NCBI GenBank assembly: GCA_938049225.1
Contig: CALICM010000003.1
Span: 1 to 50,904 of the forward strand
DNA length: 50,904 nucleotides
Direction of reading: 5' to 3'
Source: an uncultured Paracoccaceae bacterium
GTDB taxonomy: Bacteria; Pseudomonadota; Alphaproteobacteria; Rhodobacterales; Rhodobacteraceae
Positions 8,055 to 18,505 of this stretch are shown here, piece by piece; within the stretch, counting starts at the first letter, position 1, and each line of letters opens with the position of its first letter. The translations under genes and the position numbers were made by a program. The notes below the pieces were generated by a model, which searched no databases, was not told the origin of the DNA, and saw only the letters and a program-made list of their open reading frames with translations.

Positions 8055-8900
8055 ATGGCGATCACCCATCAACCTGTCACCTTGCCCAGCGGCCCAGCAA
8101 CACTGGTCGGAGAACTGACCCTGCCACCCGCCGCTCCGACCCGCGCCATCTTGATCAACGGTGCTATTGGGGTCGCCCATGGGTATTACCGCAAATTCGC
8201 CACCTGGCTGACCGAAACCCAAGGGGCGGTTTGCCTGACCTATGATTACCGCGACTTCGGGGCCTCGCGCACAGGCCCGTTGCGGCGCTCGACCACCACA
8301 ATGGCCGACTGGGGCGTCTACGACGGACAGGCCGCACGTGACTGGCTGGTCGCTCGGTTCCCCAACCTGTCGCTATGGGTGATCGGCCATTCACTGGGCG
8401 GGATGTTGATCCCCTTTCAGGACCGCCTGGACCAGATCGACCGTCTTATCGCCGTGGGCAGCGGCCCGGTACATGTGTCGAACCACCCCTGGCCGTATCA
8501 AGCGTTGGCACGGTCTTTTTGGTATGGTCATGGCCCGCTGCTGACCGGCTTGTTCGGCTATCTGCCGGGGCGGATCTCGGGGCTGGGCGCGGATCTGCCA
8601 AAGGGTGTGTACGCCCAGTGGCGCCGCTGGTGCACCACACCGGGTTTTGTGCAAATTGACATAGGCCACGCACTGCCACCACTCAATCCCCAACCTTTGG
8701 ACGCAGAACTCAAACTAATCACTTTGGCCGATGATGTGATGATACCTGCCACGCAAGCGCCTCGCATGCTGGACCTTTATCCTCAGGCCGCGCGGAGCCA
8801 CGTAAACATACACCCCGCTGATCACGGGCTCAGCAAGATTGGTCACTTTGGTGCCTTCTCAAGCCGCAACAAGGTGATCTGGCCCCAGATCATCGCTTGA
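8055..8900 (+). CDS. Alpha/beta hydrolase
   Basis: A 281-residue cytosolic alpha/beta hydrolase. The nucleophile elbow is GHSLGG with Ser113, the oxyanion region reads LINGAIGV, and the probable acid and base are in LADDVMIP and HPADHGLSKIGHFG. The cap region holds a Trp- and Tyr-rich stretch that suggests a hydrophobic pocket. It resembles COG4757-type predicted hydrolases. The tight divergent arrangement with a TetR repressor suggests induction by its substrate or a related compound, perhaps a lipophilic ester or xenobiotic. Actual substrate unknown. Confidence 0.85.
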   Translation: MAITHQPVTLPSGPATLVGELTLPPAAPTRAILINGAIGVAHGYYRKFATWLTETQGAVCLTYDYRDFGASRTGPLRRSTTTMADWGVYDGQAARDWLVARFPNLSLWVIGHSLGGMLIPFQDRLDQIDRLIAVGSGPVHVSNHPWPYQALARSFWYGHGPLLTGLFGYLPGRISGLGADLPKGVYAQWRRWCTTPGFVQIDIGHALPPLNPQPLDAELKLITLADDVMIPATQAPRMLDLYPQAARSHVNIHPADHGLSKIGHFGAFSSRNKVIWPQIIA

Positions 8901-8949
8901 ACCCCGGTCCCCGCCGCGCCATGCTCGGGCGGCGCAAAAGGGGGACGCC

Positions 8950-9738
8950 ATGACCATCACCATCGCCACTTGGAACATCAATTCGGTCCGCTTGCGCGAG
9001 CCGATCGTGCTGGATTTGCTGCGCGGATCGGCCCCCGACGTGCTGTGCCTGCAAGAAACCAAGTCGCCGGTGGACAAGATCCCGACCGAGGCTTTCACCG
9101 CCTTGGGTTACCCCCACATGGTTGCCCGCGGGCAAAAGGGGTACAACGGCGTCGCCATCCTGTCGCGCCTGCCAATCACCGATGCGGGCCAGCGCGATTT
9201 CTGCGACAAGGGCGATGCCCGGCATGTCGCTGCCCGGTTGGAGAACGGCACCACGATCCACAACTGTTACATCCCCGCTGGGGGAGACGAACCGGACCGC
9301 GAGAAGAACGAGAAATTCGGCCACAAGCTGGATTATCTGACCGAGTTGCGCGATTGGTTTCATGCCGAAACCCCCGCCAAGTCGATCCTGGTCGGGGACC
9401 TGAACATCGCGCCGCGCGAAGACGATGTCTGGGACCACAAGAAACTACTCAAAGTCGTCTCGCACACACCGATCGAGGTCGAACACCTGGCCCAGGCCCA
9501 AGATGCGGGCAAATGGGTCGATGTGACTCGCGCCGATATCCCCGAGGGGCAACTCTATTCCTGGTGGTCCTATCGTGCCCGCGACTGGGATGCCGCTGAC
9601 AAGGGCCGTCGCCTGGATCACATCTGGGCGACCCCAGATCTAGCGGCGGGCGCCGGGGACAGCCGCATAGACCGACACGTGCGCGGCTGGGAGAAACCCT
9701 CGGACCACGCCCCGGTCTTCGCGAGTTTCGATCTGTGA
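8950..9738 (+). CDS. xthA: Exodeoxyribonuclease III
   Basis: A 262-residue AP endonuclease / 3'-5' exonuclease of base excision repair. Family motifs are all present: TWNINSVRLR at the N-terminus, LCLQETK with the metal-binding Glu, GYNGVAILSR, VGDLNIAP with the catalytic Asp-Asn pair, RLDHIWA, and the final SDHAPV with the catalytic Asp-His. Its length is normal. The start follows a GGGGGACGCC ribosome-binding region. The stop codon overlaps the GTG start of the following enoyl-CoA hydratase gene, so the two are translationally coupled. Confidence 0.95.
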   Translation: MTITIATWNINSVRLREPIVLDLLRGSAPDVLCLQETKSPVDKIPTEAFTALGYPHMVARGQKGYNGVAILSRLPITDAGQRDFCDKGDARHVAARLENGTTIHNCYIPAGGDEPDREKNEKFGHKLDYLTELRDWFHAETPAKSILVGDLNIAPREDDVWDHKKLLKVVSHTPIEVEHLAQAQDAGKWVDVTRADIPEGQLYSWWSYRARDWDAADKGRRLDHIWATPDLAAGAGDSRIDRHVRGWEKPSDHAPVFASFDL

Positions 9739-10475
9739 TTGATGCGGTAACCGACGGCCCCTTCACTCACATCACCCTGAACGCGCCCGCGCGCCACAAT
9801 GCCCTCGACCGCCCCAGCATCGCCGCGCTGATCCAGGTGTTGAACCAGTTGCCAACAGACACGCGCGTGGTGATCCTGACCGGCAGCGGCAAAAGCTTTT
9901 GCGCAGGGGCCGCCCTGGGCGATGTTGCGGACAGCGATTGGACCGAAAACCCGCTCACCGGCTTATGTGATCGCCTCGAGGCGCTGCCGTACCCAACCAT
10001 CTGCGCGCTCAATGGTGGGGTCTATGGCGGCGGCGTAGAGGTGGCTCTCGCATGCGACTTCCGCCTGGGCGTGGACACGATGCGCGCCTTTGTGCCGCCC
10101 GCAGAACTGGGCATCCATTACCCGCCTCAGGGCCTCGCCCGGGCCGAGCGCCTGCTGGGGCTGCAGGTCACCCGCCGCCTATTTCTGCTGGCCGAACGCT
10201 TTGATGCCCCGGCCCTTGCGACGGTCGGCTTCTTGGACCAAGTCATGCCGCCCGACGATCTGGACAAAGCCACCATCGCGCTCGCCCAAAAAATCGGCGC
10301 CCTCGCCCCCCTGGCTGTCCAGGGCATGAAACAAAGCCTGTACGAGATCGGTCGGGGCCAAACCGACACCCCCACCGCGCGGGCCCGGATCACCGCCTGC
10401 TTCGCCTCGGCCGATCACGCCGAAGGCCTCGCCGCACAAAAGACCAAACGCAAACCTGTCTTCAAAGGACACTGA
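9735..10475 (+). CDS. Enoyl-CoA hydratase/isomerase family protein
   Basis: A 246-residue crotonase-fold protein that starts with GTG in a GTGA overlap with xthA. The first oxyanion-hole segment is GKSFCAGAALGD and the second is LNGGVYGGGVEVALACDFRLG. In typical hydratases the two catalytic glutamates sit at GxE...E; here PPAELGIHYPP retains a Glu at the second position while the first is replaced by Gly-Val-Glu spacing, so the exact chemistry is uncertain. It acts on an unknown acyl-CoA. Convergent with lolA. Confidence 0.85.
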   Translation: MIDAVTDGPFTHITLNAPARHNALDRPSIAALIQVLNQLPTDTRVVILTGSGKSFCAGAALGDVADSDWTENPLTGLCDRLEALPYPTICALNGGVYGGGVEVALACDFRLGVDTMRAFVPPAELGIHYPPQGLARAERLLGLQVTRRLFLLAERFDAPALATVGFLDQVMPPDDLDKATIALAQKIGALAPLAVQGMKQSLYEIGRGQTDTPTARARITACFASADHAEGLAAQKTKRKPVFKGH

Positions 10476-10541
10476 CACTTTGTCCCATAAATATCCCCGC
10501 CGGAGGCTCCGACAGCGACAACAAGCGTAACAATCGCAGGA

Positions 10542-11144
10542 TCACTCCCAGTCGCGTGCCTCGGCCTCGATGTTAAACAGCAGCGGCGACAGGTTGGACA
10601 CTGGCTCCAAAGTGTCCAGCACCACGCGTGTGCGCTGCCCCGAACTGTCGGTAACCGTCCATTCACTCAACGTCGGTGGGCTGTTACGCAGCACCAGCGC
10701 CATTGACCCATCCCGTGGTGATCGCGGGTCTTGCAAAACAACCGTCGTGAACCCACCGGACGAGCCGGTGTCCCGCGCCAGGTTCGCCTGGGTCAGGTCG
10801 ATATTGCGCTCTAACAAAAACCGCAGCGGCGTCTGGCTCAGCGGATAGCGCTGCACCGGCGGGTTCCCCTTGCGGTCGAACACCGCGATGTTGATCCCGC
10901 TGGCCACGACCAGCGCATTGCCCCCGTCATACTCGAACCGGATCCGCCCTGGCCGGGCCATGAAGTAACGTCCCGTCACCTGGCCGCCGTTCGCGTTCAC
11001 TTGGGTAAACCGCCCTTGCACAGTAACCAGTTGGTTGAGGTACTTGCTCACCTCAACCAACACCTGGGTTTGCTGGGCCGCGGCGGGCCAGGCCAAAGCA
11101 CTCAGGCTGAGCGCAATCATCGCACGTCTGTCCATGGGGGTCAT
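10542..11144 (-). CDS. lolA: Outer-membrane lipoprotein carrier protein LolA
   Basis: A periplasmic chaperone that carries lipoproteins from LolCDE to the outer membrane. From the chosen start (11144, with AAGGAC 8 bases upstream) the product is 200 residues with a signal peptide: an MDRRAM basic start, a hydrophobic core, then cleavage near AWPAAAQQ. The mature part has the LolA half-barrel pattern, including VQGRFTQVNANGG, GRYFMARPGRIRFEYDGG and a late TRVVLDTLEPVSNL. The frame stays open 20 codons upstream, but that extension does not look like protein. The ubiH-like gene lies upstream on the same strand with a terminator between them. Confidence 0.9.
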   Translation of the reverse strand: MTPMDRRAMIALSLSALAWPAAAQQTQVLVEVSKYLNQLVTVQGRFTQVNANGGQVTGRYFMARPGRIRFEYDGGNALVVASGINIAVFDRKGNPPVQRYPLSQTPLRFLLERNIDLTQANLARDTGSSGGFTTVVLQDPRSPRDGSMALVLRNSPPTLSEWTVTDSSGQRTRVVLDTLEPVSNLSPLLFNIEAEARDWE

Positions 11145-11280
11145 ATAAGTGTCCTTGCCTGTTTTGCTGTAGTCTAACGTTTGATGCGCGAAAGATCGCT
11201 TCACAGATCACCGCTTCTGTTTTCAACTTCGACATAGACAGGCAAAATTGATCACCCTTGCGTGAAGCATGCCGCATCCC

Positions 11281-11312
11281 CGAAAAGAGCGATGCTTCGA
11301 TAGAAGCATTCT
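11281..11312 (-). terminator. Intrinsic terminator after the UbiH-like gene
   Basis: Read on the minus strand, a seven-base-pair stem ATGCTTC/GAAGCAT with a TATC loop begins a few bases after the UbiH-family stop codon and is followed by CGCTCTTTTC. This separates the UbiH-like gene from lolA. Confidence 0.6.
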
Positions 11313-11314
11313 CG

Positions 11315-12532
11315 CTACAACGCCCGCCCTTGCAATAGCAACGGCAGATCGCCACTCAGTCCTGCCGCCTCGCGGATCAGTCCGCGCCGCAATCCGGGCA
11401 GCGCGTTCACGGCGCCCAGCGCCAGATCGCGGCCCAGCCGCAGCAGCGGGTTGTCATTCGAGAACACCCTATTGATCCCATCGGTTGCCGCCGCCAGGGC
11501 CGCAATGTCGAATTGCCGCCAACGCCGATAGCGCTCAAGCACATCCGCAGCACCAATATCCTCGCCCCGGCGGCGCGCGTCGACCAGCACCTCAGCCAGG
11601 GCGGCCACGTCGCGCAGGCCCAGGTTCAGACCCTGTCCCGCCAGCGGATGGATCCCATGCGCAGCGTCGCCAACCAGCGCCAGACGATCCGCCACCAACC
11701 GGTTCGCCAGCGACAACCCCAGAGGATAGGTGTAACGTGCCCCAACCAGCGTGATCTGGCCAAGAAAACTGCCAAAGCGCGGGCGCAGCACTTCAAGATA
11801 GGCGTCGTCCGGCAGGGCCGCGATATCGGCCGCGCGCGGGGCCGCCTCGGTCCAGACAATGGAGACGCGATTGCCCGGCAGCGGCAGGATCGCCAGTGGC
11901 CCTTCTGGGAAAAACATCTGATGAGCGACACCGTTGTGCGGGCGCTCAACCTCTAAAGCCGCCACCAAGCTGGTTTGGCCGTACCCCCAACCGGTTCGCT
12001 GGATCCCAGCGCGCGCCGCCGTGGGGCTGTTGCGCCCGTCGGCCGCCACCAACAGCCGCGCGGTGCGTGTGGTTCCGTCGGAAAGGGTGACCGTGACCGC
12101 GCCAGCGTCAGCGGTTTGCGCAACGGCTTGTGCCCCCGCTTCGATAGTGGCATTTTCGGCAGCCTTGACGGCCAGCGATAGCGCCGACCGCAGATACCGA
12201 TCCTCGACCAGATGCCCCATCGGCCCTTCGGCGATCTCGCGGTGGTCGAAATGCAGCACCCAGGGGGCCGCCCCCTCGCCCGCACGTCCGTCCGAAACCT
12301 TGATATCCTTGATCGGCTGCGCCTGAGGCGCCAAGCCATCCCACAGTCCCAGCGCGCCGAGCATCCTCCGCGTGGCCAGCGCCAAAGCGTAAGCACGCCC
12401 GTCAAACGCCGGATCCTCGAACACCTCGGCCCGGGCCGCGTCCAGCACCCGCACGCGCAGCCCGGCCCCCGCCAGGGCCAGTGCGAGGGCTGGGCCGTTG
12501 AGCCCGCCGCCAATGATCAAAACATCATCCAT
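11315..12532 (-). CDS. UbiH/UbiF family FAD-dependent hydroxylase
   Basis: A 405-residue flavoprotein mono-oxygenase of ubiquinone ring hydroxylation (UbiH/UbiF/VisC/COQ6 family). The N-terminal dinucleotide-binding motif is LIIGGGLNGPALALAL, the middle DG motif is LLVAADGRNSPTA, and the FAD-ribityl motif is LVGDAAHGIHPLAGQGLNLGLRD, all highly typical. Which ring carbon it hydroxylates cannot be decided here, as alphaproteobacterial members vary in regioselectivity. It is divergent from the amidase, whose ATG lies 88 bases away. Confidence 0.92.
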   Translation of the reverse strand: MDDVLIIGGGLNGPALALALAGAGLRVRVLDAARAEVFEDPAFDGRAYALALATRRMLGALGLWDGLAPQAQPIKDIKVSDGRAGEGAAPWVLHFDHREIAEGPMGHLVEDRYLRSALSLAVKAAENATIEAGAQAVAQTADAGAVTVTLSDGTTRTARLLVAADGRNSPTAARAGIQRTGWGYGQTSLVAALEVERPHNGVAHQMFFPEGPLAILPLPGNRVSIVWTEAAPRAADIAALPDDAYLEVLRPRFGSFLGQITLVGARYTYPLGLSLANRLVADRLALVGDAAHGIHPLAGQGLNLGLRDVAALAEVLVDARRRGEDIGAADVLERYRRWRQFDIAALAAATDGINRVFSNDNPLLRLGRDLALGAVNALPGLRRGLIREAAGLSGDLPLLLQGRAL

Positions 12533-12619
12533 GACGCAAGGGTATGGTCGACCGCTGGCAATTGTCCACGGGACCCAACGCCGCTACGGTGCGGCAAACC
12601 ACCCCAAGCGAAAGCCCCC

Positions 12620-13945
12620 ATGCCCGATATCGACCTGACTGCCACCGCCTGTGATCTGGGCCGCGCCATTGGCGCAGGCACCCTGGACCCCGTCGCGCTG
12701 ACGGACGCGATGCTCGATGCCATCGACACCAGCCCGCACCGCGCCCAGATTTACGCCCGCACCACACCCGACCGCGCCCGGGCCGAAGCTGAAGCCGCCC
12801 GAACCCGTGCCCAAAACGGCACCCGGCGCAGCCTGCTGGACGGCGTGCCGATCAGTTGGAAGGATCTGTTCGACACCGCAGGTACGGCGACCGAGGGCGG
12901 CAGCCCGTTGCTGAAGGGCCGCACACCCGATCAAGACGCCCAGGTTCTGACCAACGCCGCCGCCGCTGGTTTGGTGTGCTTGGGCAAGACCCATCAAACC
13001 GAACTTGCCTTCTCAGGCCTTGGCCTGAACCCCGTGACCGCGACACCGCCGAATATTCACGACCCGGGCCTGGCGCCCGGCGGATCCTCGTCAGGGGCGG
13101 CGGCCTCAACGGCTTATGGGCTGGCGGCGGCGGGGATCGGGTCGGACACCGGCGGCTCGGTCCGCATCCCTGCCGTGTGGAACGATCTTGTTGGCTTCAA
13201 AACCTCAGTCGGCGCCCTGCCGATGGGCGGTGTGATCCCGCTGTGCGCGCGGTTTGACACCATCGGACCGCTGTGCCGTTCGGTCGAGGATGCAGCACAT
13301 CTGTATGCAGCCTTGGCCAGTGCCAAACCCACGGATTTGAGCCAATCGGATTTGGCTGGGGCGCGCCTGCTGATCCTCACGAACACCGCGCTCGCACCTC
13401 TCGACGACGCGCCACAGGCTGCTTTTGAGACCGCTTGCACCAAGCTCTCTGCCGCCGGTGCCACCTTGGACCGGCAGGCTATTCCGGCCCTTGAGGACGC
13501 CTTACGACTGGTCAGTCTTTTCCCGGCCGAGGCCTATGGCACTTGGGGGGCGGAGATCGAGGCGCGCGGCGAGGTGATGTTCCCGCTCATCCGCCATCGG
13601 TTCGAGCTGGGCCGTGATATTCTTGCAGCGCGGTTCGTGGCCGATTGGCAGCGTCTGGACGCTTTGCGCACAGCTTTCAAAACGGCCACGGCGGGATATG
13701 ACGCCGTGCTTTTGCCGACCTGCCCGATCTTGCCGCCCAAGACCGCCGAGCTGCTGGCGGATGACGACGCATTCGTCACGCGCAACCTTGAGACCCTGCG
13801 CAACACCCGGGTGGCCAACCTGATGGATCTGACCTGCGTCACATTGCCCACTGGGACCCGCCATTGCGGTCTGATGGCGCTGGCCCCGGCAGGGCACGAG
13901 CGCCACGTTCTGCGCCTGGCCGCTGCGATGGAAAAGTCACTCTAA
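12620..13945 (+). CDS. Amidase signature family protein
   Basis: A 441-residue amidase. The Ser-cisSer-Lys triad is visible: Lys81 in SWKDLF, a serine in GGSSSGAAAS (156-158), and the nucleophile Ser180 in GSDTGGSVR. The start at 12620 follows AAGCGAAAG; the frame is open upstream through the antisense of the ubiH-like gene, but that part is not coding. The family includes GatA, fatty-amide and aryl-amide hydrolases; no gatB or gatC is next to it and the C-terminal half is short, so it is probably a general amidohydrolase. An aminotransferase and ftsK follow on the same strand. Confidence 0.88.
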   Translation: MPDIDLTATACDLGRAIGAGTLDPVALTDAMLDAIDTSPHRAQIYARTTPDRARAEAEAARTRAQNGTRRSLLDGVPISWKDLFDTAGTATEGGSPLLKGRTPDQDAQVLTNAAAAGLVCLGKTHQTELAFSGLGLNPVTATPPNIHDPGLAPGGSSSGAAASTAYGLAAAGIGSDTGGSVRIPAVWNDLVGFKTSVGALPMGGVIPLCARFDTIGPLCRSVEDAAHLYAALASAKPTDLSQSDLAGARLLILTNTALAPLDDAPQAAFETACTKLSAAGATLDRQAIPALEDALRLVSLFPAEAYGTWGAEIEARGEVMFPLIRHRFELGRDILAARFVADWQRLDALRTAFKTATAGYDAVLLPTCPILPPKTAELLADDDAFVTRNLETLRNTRVANLMDLTCVTLPTGTRHCGLMALAPAGHERHVLRLAAAMEKSL

Positions 13946-14047
13946 GGCGGTCAACACCCTGCGGGGCTGGACGCACTCCAGATCACCAGCTAGGTTTTTG
14001 CGATCAATGGGGCACAAGACCCCACAGCCAGAGGCATGCGACGCAAG

Positions 14048-15235
14048 ATGGACCACCCAAAGCGGTTCTCGGACCTTCCCGAGTACGCCTTCCCGCGCCT
14101 GCGCGCGCTGCTCGACGGGCATCCACCCGGCGGTACCCCTGTCGCTATGTCGATCGGCGAACCACAACACGCGATCCCCGATTTCGTGCCGGAGATCATT
14201 GCCCGCCACGCTGCTGAATTCTCGAAATACCCACCGAACGAAGGCACCCCAGGCCTGCGCATGGCCATCGCCAACTGGCTTGAACGGCGTTTCAACATCC
14301 CCGCACCAGACCCCGAGACCCGGGTTCTGCCCTTGAACGGCACGCGCGAAGGGTTGTTTAATGCGGCCATTGCCCTGTCGCCCGAGACCAAGAACGGTCA
14401 GGCGCCGCTGGTCTTGCTGCCAAACCCATTTTACCAATGCTACGCTGTGGCCGCCCTGACCGCTGGCGCACAACCGGTCTATGTCTCGGCCACGGCCGAA
14501 ACCGGCTTTCTGCCCGATTTCGCGGCACTCCCGCCCGACACACTGGACCGTACCACCATTGTTTATATGTGCTCGCCCTCGAACCCGCAGGGCGCTATTG
14601 CCGACCCTGCCTACTGGACCACACTGCTGAAATTGGCCGAAAAATACGATTTCCGTATTTTTGCCGACGAATGCTATTCCGAGATCTACCGCGACACACC
14701 GCCCACCGGGGTCCTGGATGTGGCGCATCGGATCAGCGCCGATCCCGAGCGGGTGGTCGCGTTCCACTCGCTGTCCAAACGCTCGAACTTGGCGGGCCTG
14801 CGCGCGGGGGTGGTGACGTCGGGTCCCAAAGCCATCAAAGCGTTGAAACAACTGCGCAGTTACGCCGGGGCCCCCTGCCCTTTGCCGTTGCAACATGCGG
14901 CCGAGGCCGTTTGGGCCGACGAGGCGCATGTGATCGCCAACCGGGCGCTTTACAAGACCAAGTTTGAGCTTGCCGACGAGATCTTGGGCAATCTGCCCGG
15001 TTATACCTCGCCCCAGGCCGGGTTCTTCCTGTGGTTGCGGGTCACGGATGGCGAGGCGGCGACGCTGAAGCTCTGGCGCGAAACCGGCGCCAAGGTTCTG
15101 CCGGGCGCCTATCTCAGCCGCGATCCGGGCGATGGCAGCGCGAACCCCGGCGACGGCTTCATTCGCGCCGCCCTAGTTGCGCCCCAAGACGATGTTAAAC
15201 GCGGCCTGACCGCTATTCGGACGGTGCTGGGATGA
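14048..15235 (+). CDS. PLP-dependent aminotransferase, DapC-like
   Basis: A class I/II fold-type I aminotransferase, 395 residues from MDHPKRF (alternative ATG at 14036). Landmarks are [33 protein letters not shown] with the Asn-Pro pair, [10 protein letters not shown] with the PLP-ring Asp and Tyr, and the PLP lysine in [14 protein letters not shown]. Relatives are annotated as N-succinyldiaminopimelate aminotransferase (DapC) in the lysine/peptidoglycan pathway; this fits the presence of dapB and lysA elsewhere in the window but is not proven. It overlaps the ftsK start by an ATGA. Confidence 0.85.
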   Translation: MDHPKRFSDLPEYAFPRLRALLDGHPPGGTPVAMSIGEPQHAIPDFVPEIIARHAAEFSKYPPNEGTPGLRMAIANWLERRFNIPAPDPETRVLPLNGTREGLFNAAIALSPETKNGQAPLVLLPNPFYQCYAVAALTAGAQPVYVSATAETGFLPDFAALPPDTLDRTTIVYMCSPSNPQGAIADPAYWTTLLKLAEKYDFRIFADECYSEIYRDTPPTGVLDVAHRISADPERVVAFHSLSKRSNLAGLRAGVVTSGPKAIKALKQLRSYAGAPCPLPLQHAAEAVWADEAHVIANRALYKTKFELADEILGNLPGYTSPQAGFFLWLRVTDGEAATLKLWRETGAKVLPGAYLSRDPGDGSANPGDGFIRAALVAPQDDVKRGLTAIRTVLG

Positions 15236-17868
15236 CACTTATGGCCACTGAACGACCCAACCCCCGCAAGTCCTCGGGACGTAAAGCCAAACCGCGTCCC
15301 CGCCGTAAATCCACAGCCCGCGGCCGCGCCAAACCGCGTGCGCGGCTGCTCGAGCCGCAAACCGAGACCGCCCTGCGTCGGCGCGGGGTCGAGGCGCTGG
15401 GACTGGGTCTGATCGCGCTGGGCGTGCTGGTTCTGACCTTGCTGTGGACTTATGACCCTTTTGATCCAAGCTTGTTTACCGCGACCGACGCCCGCCCCAC
15501 CAATGCAATGGGTTTGATCGGCGCCTCGCTTGCCGATCCGCTGCACCGCGCGCTGGGCTGGGCCGCCTTCGGCATTCCCGCCACCCTGATCGTCTGGGGC
15601 GCGCGGCTGATCTTGCATCGGGGCGAGGAGCGGATCCTGAGCCGCTTGATCTTTGCCCCAGTTGCCATCGCGGTAGCTGCCGTTTTTGCCGCGGGCCACG
15701 TGCCCTTTGACAATTGGATCCACCTTTACGGGTTAGGCGGCATGTTCGGCGACAGCTTGTTTCTGACCATCGTGAATATCCTGCCGCTGCCCCTCTCTTT
15801 AGCGCTGCTGATTGGCACCATTGTCCTGGGCTTGATCACCCTGTCGCTCGGCGCTTATAGCCTGGGCGTGAATCGGCCCGAGGCTGGAGGCATCGCGCGC
15901 TTTCTGATTAGTGGGCTTAAAACCAGCTTTGGTGCACTGCGCGTGGCTTTTTCGACCACCACCAACGCCACCAAAGCCAGCGCCAGCAAGGCGGCCGGGG
16001 CTCGCCGGGCCCACGCCGAGAAAACCGCACCGGCCGACCCGGTCGTCAGCCGGGGTAACACGCCCATCCTGCGCCCTGATGCGCCTGCCTTCCCGCCCGA
16101 GGACGAGGATCGGGTCATGGCCCGCATCGCGGCCGCCGTCCGCAGCCGGGATGCCGCGCAACGGGGCCACGATGGGCTGGTGGATGACGGCGCAGATCTG
16201 CCAACGGTTCCTGAACCGGGTCCCGAGGCAGGCTTTGCCGCCGCGCCCGAAAAACCCGAGCCATTGGTCCGCCAGCCGGTCCGCAAGCCCACCGCCAAAA
16301 GTGCACGCGCAAAAGCCGAAGAACAGCCCCGCCTGGCTTTGGATGAGGGCAATGCACCGCCGTATGAAACGCCACCTCTTTCCCTGCTCGCCAACCCGTC
16401 GACCATCGTCCGCCAGCAGCTGTCGAACGATGCGCTAGAACAAAACGCCCGCATGCTGGAAACCGTGCTGGATGATTATGGCGTACGGGGCGAGATCGTC
16501 TCGGTCCGCCCGGGCCCGGTTGTCACAATGTACGAACTGGAACCGGCAGCAGGCCTGAAAGCCAGCCGCGTGATAGGCCTGGCCGACGACATCGCCCGGT
16601 CGATGTCGGCGCTGGCCGCCCGCGTGTCCACCATCCCGGGCCGCAGCGTGATCGGGATCGAACTGCCGAACGAGCATCGCGAAAAGGTCCTGTTGCGCGA
16701 ACTGCTGACCGACAAAAGCTATGGCGACGCCCGCCATTCGCTGCCGCTTGCCCTGGGCAAGGATATAGGCGGCGTCCCCGTGGTGGCCAACTTGGCCCGC
16801 ATGCCGCACCTTCTGATTGCTGGGACCACCGGCTCGGGCAAATCGGTCAGCGTGAATACGATGATCCTAAGCTTGCTATATCAGCTGGGCCCCGAGGATT
16901 GCCGGTTGATCATGATCGACCCCAAGATGCTGGAACTCAGCGTCTATGACGGCATTCCGCACCTTCTTTCACCGGTCGTCACCGATCCCAAAAAGGCCGT
17001 CGTCGCGCTGAAATGGACCGTGGCCGAGATGGAAGAGCGGTACCGCAAGATGTCCAAGATGGGCGTGCGCAACATCGACGGCTACAACGCCAGGGTGGAC
17101 GAGGCACTGGCCAAGGGCGAGGGGTTCACCCGCACGGTGCAGACCGGTTTTGACGACGATACCGGCGAGCCGATGTTCGAGACCGAGGAATACGCGCCCG
17201 AGCGGATGCCCTATATTGTCGTGATCGTCGACGAGATGGCCGACCTGATGATGGTCGCGGGCAAAGAGATCGAGGCCTGTATCCAGCGTTTGGCCCAAAT
17301 GGCACGGGCCAGCGGCATTCACCTGATTATGGCCACGCAACGCCCGTCGGTCGATGTGATTACAGGTACCATCAAGGCAAATTTTCCGACCAGGATCAGC
17401 TTCCAAGTGACATCGAAAATCGACAGCCGTACGATCCTGGGCGAGATGGGGGCCGAGCAACTGCTGGGCATGGGCGATATGCTGTATATGGCCGGTGGCG
17501 GGCGGATCACCCGCATTCACGCGCCGTTCGTATCGGATGAGGAGGTGGAGGAAATCGTCAACCACCTCAAGGCACAGGGTGAACCGGTCTATGTGTCTGG
17601 CGTACAGGATGGGCCCGAGGAACAAAAGGCGTCCGAGATCGACCAGGTTCTGGGCCTGGGCGGCAACACCACAGGCGAGGATGCGCTCTATGATCAGGCG
17701 GTCGCCATCGTCGCGCGTGACCGCAAATGCTCGACCTCGTACATCCAGCGCAAGCTTGGCATCGGTTACAATAAGGCCGCCCGCCTTGTCGAACAGATGG
17801 AGGATGAGGGCGTCGTCAGCCCCGCTAACCAGGTCGGCAAGCGCGAGATCAATATTCCCGAACCTTGA
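15232..17868 (+). CDS. ftsK: DNA translocase FtsK
   Basis: The 878-residue septal DNA pump that clears chromosome termini through the closing septum and activates XerCD at dif. The N-terminus is very basic (residues 5-45), then four membrane segments occupy about 60-215. A Pro/Ala-rich linker runs to about 390. The motor has Walker A GTTGSGKS near residues 531-538, Walker [14 protein letters not shown], and [12 protein letters not shown]. The gamma winged helix (about 820-878) reads [22 protein letters not shown]-type sequence for KOPS reading. The start overlaps the aminotransferase stop (ATGA). The linker is short compared with the E. coli protein, as is usual for alphaproteobacteria. Confidence 0.96.
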   Translation: MTLMATERPNPRKSSGRKAKPRPRRKSTARGRAKPRARLLEPQTETALRRRGVEALGLGLIALGVLVLTLLWTYDPFDPSLFTATDARPTNAMGLIGASLADPLHRALGWAAFGIPATLIVWGARLILHRGEERILSRLIFAPVAIAVAAVFAAGHVPFDNWIHLYGLGGMFGDSLFLTIVNILPLPLSLALLIGTIVLGLITLSLGAYSLGVNRPEAGGIARFLISGLKTSFGALRVAFSTTTNATKASASKAAGARRAHAEKTAPADPVVSRGNTPILRPDAPAFPPEDEDRVMARIAAAVRSRDAAQRGHDGLVDDGADLPTVPEPGPEAGFAAAPEKPEPLVRQPVRKPTAKSARAKAEEQPRLALDEGNAPPYETPPLSLLANPSTIVRQQLSNDALEQNARMLETVLDDYGVRGEIVSVRPGPVVTMYELEPAAGLKASRVIGLADDIARSMSALAARVSTIPGRSVIGIELPNEHREKVLLRELLTDKSYGDARHSLPLALGKDIGGVPVVANLARMPHLLIAGTTGSGKSVSVNTMILSLLYQLGPEDCRLIMIDPKMLELSVYDGIPHLLSPVVTDPKKAVVALKWTVAEMEERYRKMSKMGVRNIDGYNARVDEALAKGEGFTRTVQTGFDDDTGEPMFETEEYAPERMPYIVVIVDEMADLMMVAGKEIEACIQRLAQMARASGIHLIMATQRPSVDVITGTIKANFPTRISFQVTSKIDSRTILGEMGAEQLLGMGDMLYMAGGGRITRIHAPFVSDEEVEEIVNHLKAQGEPVYVSGVQDGPEEQKASEIDQVLGLGGNTTGEDALYDQAVAIVARDRKCSTSYIQRKLGIGYNKAARLVEQMEDEGVVSPANQVGKREINIPEP

Positions 17869-18172
17869 TTTGTGAGCGTATGTCGAAATCAACGCCCAAA
17901 AAATAGTCAGGGCTGGCTTTTTCTGCACAAATTGAGGGCGAAACCTGGGGCAAAAGTGATGGAAATCACAGAGCAAACCCAGCGAACCGCCATTTGGTGC
18001 TGACCGAATGCCTCTGATTGACTTAAAGTCAGATTATGGCAGTGGGGGCGCACCTTGGCTTCTTGAAAGCCGCATTGTGACCACTTTTTAGGTTTCAAAT
18101 GTTTAATAGGCGCAGTTTGCCGACTTGTGTGGGGCTCCGATTCGGGTCCGGTGTATGGTTGTGGAGATAGCT
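17869..18172. other. Intergenic region between ftsK and the Roadblock pair
   Basis: This 304-base gap has no credible ORF. It holds a perfect 13-base dyad TGACTTAAAGTCA at 18019-18031, which may be a regulator site or part of a small hairpin, and an AT-rich segment near 18080-18108 (TTGTGA, then TTTAAT, but with a poor 21-base spacing) that could be the promoter of the downstream pair. No clear ftsK terminator is seen. Confidence 0.35.
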
Positions 18173-18505
18173 ATGTTGCAGAATTTGCTTGCGAACGACG
18201 AACAAAAAACCTGGAAAGACCTGGTTGCAGATCCCAAATCAGTGGGACACGCGATTATTTCGGAAGACGGCGAGCCGGTGGTTGAAAACGGCCTCTCGGA
18301 TATGGCCGTGCCGGTAGCGGCCAATATGTTTGATATCGCGAACCTCATCGGTGGAGTTTTAGGCGAGCCCGAAGGCTGCAAGCGCTTTTGTGTGCTCGGA
18401 AAAGGGCGCAACTATGTCGGCGTTGGGTTCGAATCCGCTTCGGCATTGGTAGTTCAATCCACAACCGCAAAGGCCGAGATTAAGGAGATCCGCGATGTCC
18501 GTTGA
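18173..18505 (+). CDS. Roadblock/LC7-like small protein 1
   Basis: A 110-residue cytosolic protein with a GGAGAT ribosome-binding site 6 bases before ATG 18173. Residues about 23-96 fit a Roadblock/LC7 fold: a first beta hairpin GHAIISEDGEPVVENG, a long helix AANMFDIANLIGGVLG, and further strands CKRFCVLGKG, NYVGVGFES and ALVVQSTT. In other bacteria such proteins partner small Ras-like GTPases of the MglA type as MglB or conservon components. No GTPase gene is within the window. Its stop overlaps the start of the next gene by 11 bases, so the two are co-translated. The fold call is from pattern reading and needs a profile search. Confidence 0.6.
   Translation: MLQNLLANDEQKTWKDLVADPKSVGHAIISEDGEPVVENGLSDMAVPVAANMFDIANLIGGVLGEPEGCKRFCVLGKGRNYVGVGFESASALVVQSTTAKAEIKEIRDVR

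Noticed and set aside
12212-12619. N-terminal extension of the amidase
   Set aside because: The extra 136 codons are antisense to the UbiH-like gene and lack protein-like composition; the start at 12620 fits the family.
13937-14929. Minus-strand ORF of 330 codons
   Set aside because: Antisense to the aminotransferase gene; no ribosome-binding site or domain.
16969-17976. Minus-strand ORF of 335 codons
   Set aside because: Antisense to ftsK; composition is that of a shadow frame.
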